In this document: piece after piece, positions 49,619 to 61,200 of the stretch
Layout: the number at the start of each line of letters is the position of its first letter
How positions within the stretch are numbered: the stretch's first letter is position 1
NCBI GenBank assembly: GCA_017619335.1
Contig: JAFZSP010000091.1
Coordinates: forward strand, 1-64,000
DNA from: Bacteroidaceae bacterium
GTDB lineage: Bacteria > Bacteroidota > Bacteroidia > Bacteroidales > Bacteroidaceae
DNA: 64,000 nt
Direction: 5' to 3'
The notes under the pieces: model-generated
What the model was told of the DNA's origin: nothing
Databases searched by the model: none
Seen by the model: the letters and a program-made list of their open reading frames with translations, nothing else
Position numbers and translations under genes: made by a program

Positions 49619-50272
49619 ATGGCTATTCAATTCACCCTTGCTCGCCGCAGCACGCTTCCCACGGAAGACGCCAGCAGCCTCATAGACATCGCCACCGGCC
49701 AGCCCATCGCTCCCGATGCGGCCAAGGCCAAGACCCTCATCCCCCGCCTACGCACCAGAGGCGGCCCAGTGGATGCCGCCAAATACTTCGACGGCTGCCC
49801 CTGGTCCACCGTGGTGAACAAAAGCCTGATACAGCTGTGCCTGGGCGAGCTGAAACGCTTGCTGCTCCACGAGCTCTGCGAGGGAACCGCCGTCACCCTC
49901 CCGGGAATAGGAACCCTGCAGGTCACGCTCCGGGGAGACATCGAGGTGCGCGGCGACCACTACCATGGCCGGGACGTACATGTAGATGGGCTGCGCTTCA
50001 CGCCCGACCCTGAGCTGCTCCGGGCGGTGCGCCACTTCGAGGTGGATCAGGCCCCCTTTGGCATGGCCTTCACCCCTGAACAGTTAGACATCGTCCACAT
50101 TCTCAAGGACCTCTTCGCCACACAGGAGACCATCACCCGCCGAGACCTGGAAGCTGCCTGTGACTATGCCCTCTCCAAGCACCGCCTCACCGACCTCCTC
50201 AACCGCCTGGTTTCCGAGGGCCTCCTCCTCCGCGAAGGCCAGGGCAACCAGACCCGTTACCGCCTGAAATAG
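49619..50272 (+). CDS. HU-like DNA-binding protein with winged-helix C-terminus
   Basis: The 217-residue protein begins MAIQFTLARRSTLPTEDASS. Its first ~135 residues follow the Bacteroidetes HU-related family (TLIPRLRTRGGPVDAAKYFD, VVNKSLIQLCLGELKRLLLH, then LCEGTAVTLPGIGTLQVTLR), which bends DNA like HU/IHF. A C-terminal winged helix (about 150-217, LDIVHILKDLFATQETITRR) is added, which most family members lack. The ATG at 49619 is used because the family starts MAI; the in-frame ATG at 49550 lies inside the right inverted repeat. In Bacteroidetes such genes often stand next to VapE genes, and the product may bind the flanking repeats (inference). Confidence 0.8.
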   Translation: MAIQFTLARRSTLPTEDASSLIDIATGQPIAPDAAKAKTLIPRLRTRGGPVDAAKYFDGCPWSTVVNKSLIQLCLGELKRLLLHELCEGTAVTLPGIGTLQVTLRGDIEVRGDHYHGRDVHVDGLRFTPDPELLRAVRHFEVDQAPFGMAFTPEQLDIVHILKDLFATQETITRRDLEAACDYALSKHRLTDLLNRLVSEGLLLREGQGNQTRYRLK

Positions 50273-50312
50273 AAAAAAGACCCTTTCCACCACAGCATCA
50301 CACTGCAAAAAC

Positions 50313-50377
50313 AGCAGCTGCAATCGTATGTGACTGCAGCTGCTGTTACAATATTATTAAGGTACTAATACTTGTAC
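50313..50377 (-). repeat. Two-hairpin repeat element, copy 3 (terminator-like)
   Basis: AGCAGCTGCA (50313-50322) pairs with TGCAGCTGCT (50335-50344) around the identical loop ATCGTATGTGAC. GTTACAATA and AAGGTACTAATACTT follow. It lies 33 bases 3' of the LPP20-like gene; on the minus strand the stem is followed by GTTTTTGC. It also lies just after the HU-like gene of the other strand and may end both transcripts. Confidence 0.75.
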
Positions 50378-50409
50378 TTGGTCGAATGCTTACTGTAATT
50401 TGTTTGACC

Positions 50410-52272
50410 TCATTGGAAATTACCACCATAATATAGTCCCCAGTCCTTACTGTCACGGCTGAACATGGAGTTCACCTTCGGATCTCGTTCCGGTTGCCAC
50501 GTACGCACCTTGATAATTGGCTGTTTCGGGTTGTTCATATCCACCATCAAAAAGAGGTAGCCCGTATCGCTATAAGACGACGAATAGTAGTCTTGATGGA
50601 TTTGAATGCCAAAGGTCTGACCACCTGCCAACTTGGAAACGTCGTTGTCTGTAAAGCGAACATTTATGAATTGATTGCTCTTGAAACATTTCTCCAGATT
50701 GGAGAGGTAAGTGGCTTTGTCCAATTTGTTATACTTCACTTCCTTGTTCTCTAGATACTTATCGTTCTCTATAGTTTTCTTCGCCTGCTTCACGTAGGAA
50801 CCTGTGATAATGACGGCGTTGTCATCAAAAATACTTTCAATGTAGTCAAGGCGTTTCAGTGCAAATGCCGTCTTATAGTTTTCTAGGAAGGTGGCAATCA
50901 CCATTCTCACGTTGTCATCCCACTTGCCTACAGCCTTGTTGAAAATGTCGGTCTTGGCGGCCTGATCCAGTCCGAAAGCCAGCGACTCAATCTTCTTCTC
51001 ATCATCAAAGGTGAGCGTTAGGTCTTCCACAAAAGAGCGGTTGTTGTTCCGGAAGGTAAACTTCATAGGAATACTGCGGCACACCACGCGGTCGAGAACG
51101 TTGTAGAACGAAATATTAGGGTTTCCGATGAGGGTGGCGTTTCCATAGTGTACCAACTTGTCGAACATCTGGTAACCCTCCGGTGTGAAGAGCTCCCGGA
51201 CATCGGAGTATTTCTTAGTTTTGATGGCATCAACAACTTTGTTGATGCACTCCAGATAGGCCGTCTTACTGTCGGCTTCTTCCACTGCTGCCGTATTGTT
51301 GGCCACTGACTCTTGCTGCACCACCGCCTCAAACTGTTTGTTCACCTTCTTGAGGTCGCCTTTGCTACCTACCTTGATATTTTGGTTGGCTTGGGGTAGG
51401 GGAAAACCATTAAAGATATTCATCACCATCTCCAGTTCTGAATCTTGACGTGCCTGCTTCTTATATGCGTACTCATACCTTATTTGTATCATGGAAATGT
51501 CAGAGTTCGGTCGCATTTCTATTTGCGCCATTCCATCCTTAGCAGCTGTGGGATTACTCCACTGGGTACCGTCGAAGTAGGTAAAGTCAATGCTCGTAAC
51601 GGGCTTTCCGTCGTAGGTTGCCAGCAGTTCCACCTCTCCGCTTTCCTTGTCAATGGATGCTGTTTCCATTTTCAACTTGCTTAGGATGTCACGCATCTGT
51701 TCTGGAATCCAATTCAGCAGGAAACACTGCACGCCGTTGTGCTCGTATTTCACAGTGGATGGAGACTGAATGCTCTTCAGCAAGTTGTAGGCCCAGTAGT
51801 AGTAGCGTAGGGCATTGTCTATCCGGCCTTTCTTTTCTGCCGCAACTGCGCCTCTGACATAGTCCTTCACGCGGTCTTCACGTTCACTGAATATCTGACT
51901 GATTTCCGACCGCTTAATGAACCGCATAACATGGAACTCGGGTTCTGTGGCCAAACACAATTCATCGGTATTGCGCAACGTCCCTTGAGTGTAGCTGTTC
52001 ACCACCTCGTTGACAACGCTTTCCACGTTAGACTCTCCGTTGCGTTCCACCACAGTTTGCTGCACATCCAGGGTCGATCGGAGTCCCACAGAGATTTTCT
52101 CCAGCAGGTTCTTGATGGCATTGTTTCCTGCCTCTTCAAGAGTGGCGCCCATTCCTTCACCAGTCACGTAGCTGTCATCAGCTTTGATTTTTTCGGCTTT
52201 TTCGATATCCACACTCTGTGCCATTCCGTAGATGGCACAGAGTAGGAGGGTGATTGTTAAAAGTCGTCTCAT
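50410..52272 (-). CDS. Secreted LPP20-like protein
   Basis: The 620-residue protein has a signal peptide (MRRLLTITLLLCAIYGMAQS). An LPP20/FlgT-like N-terminal part follows (about 30-130, DDSYVTGEGMGATLEEAGNN, AIKNLLEKISVGLRS). A helical TPR-like pair comes next (about 140-175), then beta-rich domains, and an NTF2-like region near the end (about 465-580, FLENYKTAFALKRLDYIESI, FDDNAVIITGSYV). LPP20-type proteins are periplasmic or outer-membrane-associated in many bacteria, but the role here is unknown. Its ATG overlaps the stop of the giant surface protein gene by 4 bases (ATGA), so the two are translated together and it may assist export or anchoring of the giant (inference). The last residues are not a sorting tail. 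Confidence 0.72.
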   Translation of the reverse strand: MRRLLTITLLLCAIYGMAQSVDIEKAEKIKADDSYVTGEGMGATLEEAGNNAIKNLLEKISVGLRSTLDVQQTVVERNGESNVESVVNEVVNSYTQGTLRNTDELCLATEPEFHVMRFIKRSEISQIFSEREDRVKDYVRGAVAAEKKGRIDNALRYYYWAYNLLKSIQSPSTVKYEHNGVQCFLLNWIPEQMRDILSKLKMETASIDKESGEVELLATYDGKPVTSIDFTYFDGTQWSNPTAAKDGMAQIEMRPNSDISMIQIRYEYAYKKQARQDSELEMVMNIFNGFPLPQANQNIKVGSKGDLKKVNKQFEAVVQQESVANNTAAVEEADSKTAYLECINKVVDAIKTKKYSDVRELFTPEGYQMFDKLVHYGNATLIGNPNISFYNVLDRVVCRSIPMKFTFRNNNRSFVEDLTLTFDDEKKIESLAFGLDQAAKTDIFNKAVGKWDDNVRMVIATFLENYKTAFALKRLDYIESIFDDNAVIITGSYVKQAKKTIENDKYLENKEVKYNKLDKATYLSNLEKCFKSNQFINVRFTDNDVSKLAGGQTFGIQIHQDYYSSSYSDTGYLFLMVDMNNPKQPIIKVRTWQPERDPKVNSMFSRDSKDWGLYYGGNFQ

Positions 52273-55200
52273 TTCACAAGTGCTTTTTTACCATTAATAA
52301 TATAAACACGTTCGTGTTGGTTTTGATTATCCTTGATAGTTGAGAATCCATCGGAAATCTTACGACCGGAAGTATCAAAGACACCACGCTTGTCACCGAG
52401 GTTCTTCAGCTTCTTCATCTCCACATCGCGGATGGAGGTCTCGTCACGCCACAGCAGTTCAGCGATGAGCAACTTGGTCTGACCACCACCAATGCGGGCA
52501 TAAGCCTCAAACGGTCTGATGGATCGTAGTCCAGATAGGAAGGCACTGCCGTTCACGTAGAACGTACCGTCATCATCCGTGCAGTCTTCCAGGTTAATGG
52601 CCAGAACATTGTCGGAGGCTTCCTGGTTCTGTAAAGACGGTGTGAATCTTACACTGCCCTTAGTGGTGATGTTTGCCTGGTCTTCTTCCACCACAACATT
52701 GGTTGCCGAGAAAGTGACCTTGCCTGCCAAGATGTAATCATCGGCATAGCTGTCATTATTCGGCATACTTAAAATATAAGGTGTATAAGCTTTCACCTCT
52801 GCAGCTCGGACGAAGCCCGTTTCTTCTAACTTGTAAAGCCAGAAGGGTTTGTACTGAGTGATGTCGGCTTCCATGGCGAACGGAGCCATTGCACCGTTCT
52901 TCTCATGAGTGATGTCCTGTACATCGAACGGCAGTGAGAGCGTTTCCCAACCTCTGGTTGTTCCTGACTCGGTCTTCTGATTGTATTGATGGGTGTAGCT
53001 AATTTGGCTGGCAAAGAATTCCTGCGGACAGTAGAAGTTGCCACCCACCTCGGCATCTTTCAAAGTGATACTCACGGCTTGTCCACCAGAAATCAGGTTG
53101 CCCGTGAAACTGGCCGGTGCGAAATTCGGTGCGTTCACATAAAGCAGAAGGTTCGGGTTCTTGATGTCATCCAGACACGACTGCGGCACAAGCAGGTTGG
53201 CCTGCCAAACAATCGCAGCCAGATTGTCACAGCCCTTGAATAGGTGTTCACCGGCATAGGTAAGCTGGGAGGGTGACTTGAACGAGAGAAGTGGCATATT
53301 GGCAAAGGCCTCGTCGGCCAGACGACCGCCATCAAGTGTAGCGTCCGTCATATCCAGATGACGCAGAGACTCTATGGAGCGAAGGAACTGCACGTCAGCA
53401 TCATTGACCTTACCTTTCACCTGCAGTGCTTTCACATTATTGGTGCCACCAGAAAGCGTGAATAGTTCTTCCAATGTACCACTCTCATCGAGCATAGCCT
53501 CTTCACCTGAATAGACAAAGCTAATCTTGTACGAAGTCACGTTCGAATCCTTGAAGTCCTGTTTTTTGGCAATAGCCATGAAGGTGTACAGGCTGTCAAC
53601 AGCCACGGGACTCGTGTAAACCAGGGATTGGCTGGTGGGACGTGTCCTGCCATCAGTAGTATAGTAGATGGTGGCACCCTCGTTAGCCATCATCGTCAGG
53701 TAAGTGCCGTTGAACTGGAACGTGACAGGATCACAGGCGAACAGCATGGGGGTGCAGGTTTCCACATCGGAGTTGTGGAAGTTCTTTTTGATGCCGATGG
53801 CCTGAATGGTGCGGTTGTCCACCAACGTGATAGGCTCTGTATAAACTTCCGATTCAGTAGTGGGAACCGCGTCATAGGCGTAATAGATGGTTGCGCCTGG
53901 TGTGGAGCAGGTGATGGTCAACGTATTTCCATTGATAGTCATTACGGGCTTCTCCACCTTGAACCAACTTACTTCATAAATACCCATTTCAGACGGGAAC
54001 AGCTTCGGGTTCTTAGCCAGGGCGTGCAGTGTGCAGTTCTCTGTCATCTCTATGGACTCGATGAACACGCTGCTGTTCTCAGTCGGTTCAGAACCGTCCT
54101 TGGTGTAATAGATAATTGTGTTCTCTGCTGGCGTAGCGCTGATGCTGACCATGTTGCCGTCACGAGTAAACTGAGGAGTAGTCACTGTGTTGTCCGCCTT
54201 GTCAAATGCACTGCTAACCACTGATGAGTTGTTGAAGTTATCGCGTATACCAATAGCCTTGACAGTACACGAACCAGTCATCGTCAGTGTCGAGGTGTAG
54301 CGCAAACTCTCCTCATTTGGCGTCGTACCATCCAGCGTATAGAATAATCTGGAGTTCGGTGTAGCGCAGGTAATCGTAACAAAAATGCCGTCAAAAGTAA
54401 TCTCTGGCGTCTCAACTTTGAACCAGTTAACTTCGTAGGAAGTCACGTCGGACTGGAAGAGCTTGGGATTGACGGCGATGGCTTTCAGCGTGCAATTCTC
54501 AGTCATCTCTATCTTGTCTGCATAAAGCTCGCTGGCTGTGGTGGGCTCGATACCATCCAGGGTGTAATAGATGGTTGTACCTTCAGCAGGTGTCGCTGTG
54601 ATGGAAACGAAATTGCCCTCACGAACGAACTGCGGCTTGCCAACGGTGTTCTGTTCCTTATCGAACGAAGTGCTGACGATAGAGGAACTATTGAAGTTAT
54701 CGCGTGTCCCTATCGCCTTGATGGTGCATGATCCAGTCATCGTGAGGGTGCCAGTGTAACGAGGGCTTTCCTCTGTCGGCGTGGAGCCATCTAATGTGTA
54801 ATAAATGCGGGAATTGGGCGTGGAGCAGGTGATGGTAACATAGATGCCATCCAAACTGACGATGGGAGCTTCCACCTTAAACCAGTTCACAGAATAGGTA
54901 GCCACCTCGGAATCGAATAGCTCGGGGTTGGTGGCAAAGGCCTTGATAGTGCAGTTCTCCGCCACCTCTATGGGTGTAGTATAAACCTCACTGGCTCTGG
55001 TGGGCGTTTCACCATCAGTCGTGTAAAAGATGGTTGTACCCTCGACGGGATCTGCGGTGATACTCACGAGATTACCGTCCCTGGTGAATGTCGGAATGCC
55101 ACATGAATTATCATCGGCTCTGTAGCTATAAGTGACTACATCTGAGTTGGTGAAGTTCTCATATGTGGCAATAGCCTTGATCGTGCACGATCTAGTCATA

Positions 55201-58200
55201 GTCAGCACATCGGTATATAAAGAACTGGTCTCTGTGGGTTCTTCACCATCCAGCGTATAGTATATCTTGGCTCCAGCCTTTTTACATGTGATAGTCACTT
55301 TGACACCATCAACGCTGATGGTGGGCGGTGATACCTTAAACCAATCTACCTTGAACTCTGTGATGTCAGAGTCGAAGTGACTGGGGCTGATAGCGATGGC
55401 CTTGATGGTTAAGTTATGTGTCATAGTGACAGGTCCACTGTAAGCGGTTTCGTTGGCAGTGGGATTGTCACCATTGATGGTATAGTAAATAACAGCACCT
55501 GTAGTGGTAGTGCTCATGACGACGTTATCCGTGTTACCATCGCGCTTTATTTCGGGAGCCTTACACTGTCGGCTGGCATCTGCATAGAAAGTTCTGCTGA
55601 ATGACTCCGAATCGTTCCAATTATCCTTTACTGCGAAAGCCGTCACCACTGTTGTCTGTTGTTCCAAAGCAAACGGTTCACCTGTGTAAAGCGTGCTTTC
55701 ACGGGTTGGCTTGCTCTCATCAAGCGTATAATAAATTGCCGCTCCGGGCTCACCACAAGTGATAGTGCAATATTTACCTTCAAATGAGATTTCTGGAGTA
55801 GGAAGCGTGAATGACTTGAAAGTCTTTGTTGAAGTATCAGAATTGAAATGTGCAGCCAATGTTGCCATTGCCTTGACCGTTGTGTTCTCGACTAAGGTGA
55901 TGGTACCGCTGTACAGCGTACTACTGGGGGAAGGTTCTGAGCCATCCAATGAATAGTAGATGGATGCTCCGTTCTGAGTATGGGTGATGGTCACCGTCTT
56001 CGATGTTGTTTCGTTTCCATTAATGATGGGCGGTGCCAAATAATAATTGGTGTAGAAGTTGGTATGAGATACTTCCGATGCGATCCAATTATCACGTTCT
56101 GCCCGAACATGTACATAACCTGGAGTATTCAGTTGGGTGGGACCTGTGTATTCTTGCCAATCAGAGCCGGCAGAACTACTATTGTTATTATATGTGTAGA
56201 AGAACCGTGTGTGGGGGAAATTGGGTAAGTCGGGAGTTTCACATGAAAGGGTCATTACCATGTTTTCTGTGTTCAGAGATGCAGTAGGCATGGGGACCTT
56301 AAAGTCATTCTTTATGAACACGGCCACCACAGAATTATCATAACCTTGAGCAACAGCTATGGCACGGATGGTGTCGTTCTGCATCAAAAGTATGCTACCG
56401 TTACAAACAGGTGAGGCAGTCGTGGGATCTGTGCCATCTGTGGTATAATAGATGGTGGCATCTGGAGTTGCTGAAGAAATGGTCAACGTATAGTCTGCAT
56501 ATAAGAATGTGGGTTGTTCACAAGGCAGGCTCTCGTATAGTTTGATGTTCTTGAACTTACCCCATTCAACATCGGCTTGATAAGCCTCAATGGATTCTTC
56601 TTTCACAAAGAGCGTGGCCAAATTCAATGTGTTAGTATCGAAGGAATTACCATCGTTCATTAATGGCGGTGTCAAAGCTGCGGAGATGACATTCATCAGA
56701 TTCTGACAGCCTTGGAAAGCGCGTCCTTCAAGACTCGTTACGTTAGCATGAAGAGCTATGGAAGAAAGGCTGCTACAATTGGAGAACGCTTCATAGCCAA
56801 TGCTTGTCAACGTCTGTGGCAACAGAACAGAAGCCAATGCATAACAGCTACTGAAGGCTTGATTATCAATACGTTCAACACCCTCAGGAATGACAATGCT
56901 CGTCAATTGTCTGCAGTCCCTGAAGGCATTGCTATCAATACGCCTGATGGCCATAGGAATAGTGAGTGTGGTGAGTGATGTACAGCCACGGAATGTCTCC
57001 GACTCAATGGCCAGTAACGAATCAGGCAGAACAATATCTGTCAACTGTTGGCAATCCATAAAAGCAGCACATCCTATTCTGTTCACCTTCTTGGGCAATA
57101 CCACACTCCTCAACGCTGTATTCCTAAAAGCATTGTTTGCAATAGAGATAAGACCTTCATTGAAAGGATATTCCTCCAGCTTGTTACAATCTTGGAAAGC
57201 TTCATCACCAATACGTGTAATCGATGCAGAGGTTGTAACAGTTGTCAATTGCTGACAAAGATAGAAAGCAGAATTTGCAATGGTTCGTATGGTCTGAGGC
57301 AGAGTTATCTTAGTCATATTCTGATTGCTCAAAGCGCCAGAGCCAACACCAACTACCTTGTAATCCTCATTTTGGAATTCCACAGTCTCGGGTATGGAAA
57401 CATCGCCACTTAACGGTTCATTTGTTCCAATGACCTCCAGCTCATTATCTATTGTATAATCTGCAATCTTATACAGGATACCATTGGATAGTAATTGGCT
57501 GTTAATCTCAGAGATTGTGGTTTCTGAGACGTCTGAGTTGATGCGACCAGTCATAGCTGCCACTGCTTTCACAACTACATTGCGATTAACGGTGAACTCA
57601 CCTGTGTAGAGATTACTATCCGCTGTTGGTACACTGCCATCCAAGGTATAGTAGATGGCACTGGCTCCTTCCAAAGTAATTTTAACTGTTGCGGAAGAAT
57701 AATTAGCATTATAATTAAAATCAATATTGGGCTGATTCACAAAATAGTCATCATAGAAATTAAAGTGCCCGTAATCGGAATTTTCCCATCCATCTCGTTC
57801 TGCTCTTACGTGTATCCATTGTGCTGATGTCAATTGGATAGGACCCTCATAGGGCTGCCACTCATTCCATTCTTCCCAGCTATTGCGGTTAAGAATATAG
57901 TAGTATTTCGTTTCGGGGAATCCTACGATATCAGGAGTCTCACATGTTATTGTGACTTTAAAGTCATTCGAAATTGTTGCAACAGGCGTAGGCACTTTGA
58001 AGTCATTCTTTCGAAATTCTCTCACTATAGATTTATCATATCCCTGTGCTACAGCAATGGCACGAATGGTGTCGTTTTGCAGAAGTGAAATAGGACCATC
58101 GTATAGCTGACTATCAGTGGTAGGATCGGTATTGTCTCTTGTATAAAAAATGGTAGCGCCATCTGTCCTACTACTCATTGTGAGTTTGTAGTTACTGTAA

Positions 58201-61200
58201 ATAAACGTAGGAGGCTGACAGGCTATATTCCCAATGCCTTGGATATTGGAGAAATCCTTCCAATAGTCAGCTGTTTGATAATTGCTTAAACTGCCTACAG
58301 GAACATATAACGTTGCATGATTTGCTGTTCCGTTAAATGGATTGCCATCGCCCGTTTCGGGGATGTTGGTGGCATAGCAATAAATGGCCGTTACCTTGGA
58401 ACAATCCTGGAATGCGCTATAACCTATAGACGTCACATTTGCAGGGATAATAATCACCTGATCGTCTTCAGAACTCTGTTGGCCGCAGCTGTTAAATGCT
58501 AAGCTCCCTATTGACTTTAGGGTTGAAGGAAGATAAATTGTGTGTAAGCGCCAATTGTAGCCAAAGGCATGATATCCTATGCTTTCCAGACCTTCGTTAA
58601 ATTCGAATTCTTCCAAATAATAATTATCATAAAAAGCTTCATTGCCAATTGATTTGATAGAAGTGGGCAACTTTACACTTCTTGTTGCATGTAGTTGGCG
58701 GAAAGCATAGTCTGCTATCGCCGTTACTGAATAGCTTATTCCTTCGTTGGTGACTCTCTCAGGAATACTAATATCAATGGTTCCGTCTGCACCTTCAATT
58801 GAACGCCCTGTGACACTGACCTCATTAACAAATGACTTACCATCGTGGGTATAGTTAATGCTATTTATGGTGAATGTCAAGTCATCCTTTACAAAGCCAT
58901 TCCAATAATCGAAATTTTGTTGGTCAGAATCTATCCACCCGTCACGTTTGGCTATCACATGTACCCAGTTGGCTTCTGTCAAATGAATGGGAGCATCATA
59001 GAGTTGCCATTCGCTATTGTTGTAATTCCATTCCCAATCACTCCTATTAATGGTATAGTAATATTTGGTTTCCGGGAAGTCATCAAGACCATCAGGTGTT
59101 GGACAAGTCAAAGTGACTACATAGTCATCAGAAATGCTTGCCTCAGGATTTGGCACTTTAAAGTCATTCTTTCGGAACTCTGTCACAAGGGAGTTGTCAA
59201 ATCCTTCAAGTACCGCAATGGCACGGATGGTGTCATTGCGCATAAACGGTATAGGCCTTGTGTAGAGAGAACTACTTGTAGTGGGGTCTGTTCCATCGCT
59301 GGTGTAGTAGATGCTGGCACCAGCAGTTTGTGTCGTTATCGTTAATCTGTAATCAGCATACTCAAAAGTGGGCTGAGCACAAGGAATGTTTGTGAATTCA
59401 TAGATATTACTGAAATCCTTCCAAAAGTCAGCATTGGCATAAGCCTCCATCGACTCTGCCCGGACAAAAAGATCTGCATGTGATGTGATGCCTTCAAAGA
59501 CAGATGAATTAATAGTCGGAGGAGTAGCAGGCATGGAGTAAACGCTGTTAAGCAAGTCACACTCTGAGAAAGCATTGCTACCAATCTCCGTGATGCTGGC
59601 AGGCAATGTGATGCTTGTAAGTGAGCGGCAAGTGTTGAAAGCTCGTTCTCCAATCTTTGTAAGCGTTGATGGTAACGTGACAGTGCTCAATTCATAGCAG
59701 TCATCGAAGGTGCTGTTCTTGATTTCGGTGACACCCTCTGGGATGGAAATAGTCTTCAGACTTGAGCATCCGAAGAATGCACTGCTACTAATCTCTTCAA
59801 TGTTGTTACCCAAAATCACCTCCTTCAAAGAGGACAGGCCACTAAACCAAGAACCAACGGCATGGCAGTTCAGTAGGACATTTGCTATTTGAGAGCAATC
59901 AGAGAACGAATGAGCATCCATAGAAAACTTGTTTCTTTGAATATTAACAGTTTCTAAAGCAAAGCACCCCTCAAAAGCACGTTGCCCTATAGAAAGAGAT
60001 TTTAGTCCGATACCAGTGCAGATATTCATAACCTTGCCTTGGTCTAAACCGCTGTCAACGCTTCCGTCTTTCGAATAATAAACATCCAATGTGTGGCTGC
60101 CACTGGCGGAGAATAAAGCGGAATAATTACCAGAATCCTCTCCACTGACTCGGATGATTTCTATACCGTCTAATGTAATGGTCAGCCAGTCACATCCGCT
60201 TTCACTGCTTACCAACCAGTCAAATGAAAGAGATTCTCCTTCATTGACATCAAATGTATATGTGTAAGATGAGGTTGAACCAGATTGAGCATAGTTGTCA
60301 GACTCCCAGTTTTCTAAATAGGTAATAGAATGACCTTGATTCTCAGCATTATTCCTTGGGATGGTGAGTGACCTGATAGCCGATCCTCTAAAAGCATAAT
60401 CACCTATGTCAAGCAATTCTTCCCATACACTGAAATCGATTGCCAGTTGAGAACAACCGTCAAAGGCATTGTTGCCAATTCTGGTGACAGATGTTGGGAA
60501 AGTCACAGATGTCAATTCTGTGCATCCTTGGAAGGCATTATCTGCGATGCCGATTACTCGATATGAATCACCATCTTTTGAAATTGTCATCGGAATGTTC
60601 TTAGTACCGGCGTAGGTTGCTCCATCAATGGGCTGCGTCACTTCAACGACCTTTTCCAATGTATTGTCGATGAAACGATAAGTGATACCCGCCAAATCGA
60701 AACGGCTATCTATGTCGTTTATTTCATGGACGGTAACGCCAGAGTTAAAATGCCGGGGACTTGTTGCAACGGCTTTTACTATCAAGTTTCTATAGACATT
60801 AAAATTTTCCGTGAATTGGCTGCTATTCTTAGCGGGCTCACCTCCATCTAAAGTATAGTGAATCTTACAATTATCATTAGTGGAGTACATCCAGACAGAT
60901 GCTGTATTCCCACTTGTACTATGTTCAATGGTAGGTGCATTCAGTGTATATCCGTCGCTGTAATTATATTCGTTCCAGTCAGACATGATCCAACCGTCGC
61001 GCACAGCAACGACATAAACTCGACAAGGATTAGTTAGTTGGACTGGGGCAGAATAAAGCGAGTCATTATTCTCTATGATTTCTTCAAGACTATTTCTATA
61101 ACCATTGAAATTATAATAGTAACGAGTTTCTGGGAGACCTTCGACAACAGGTCTTTCGCTACTGATAGTCATGACCATATCATCTGACAGTTCCGTGACG

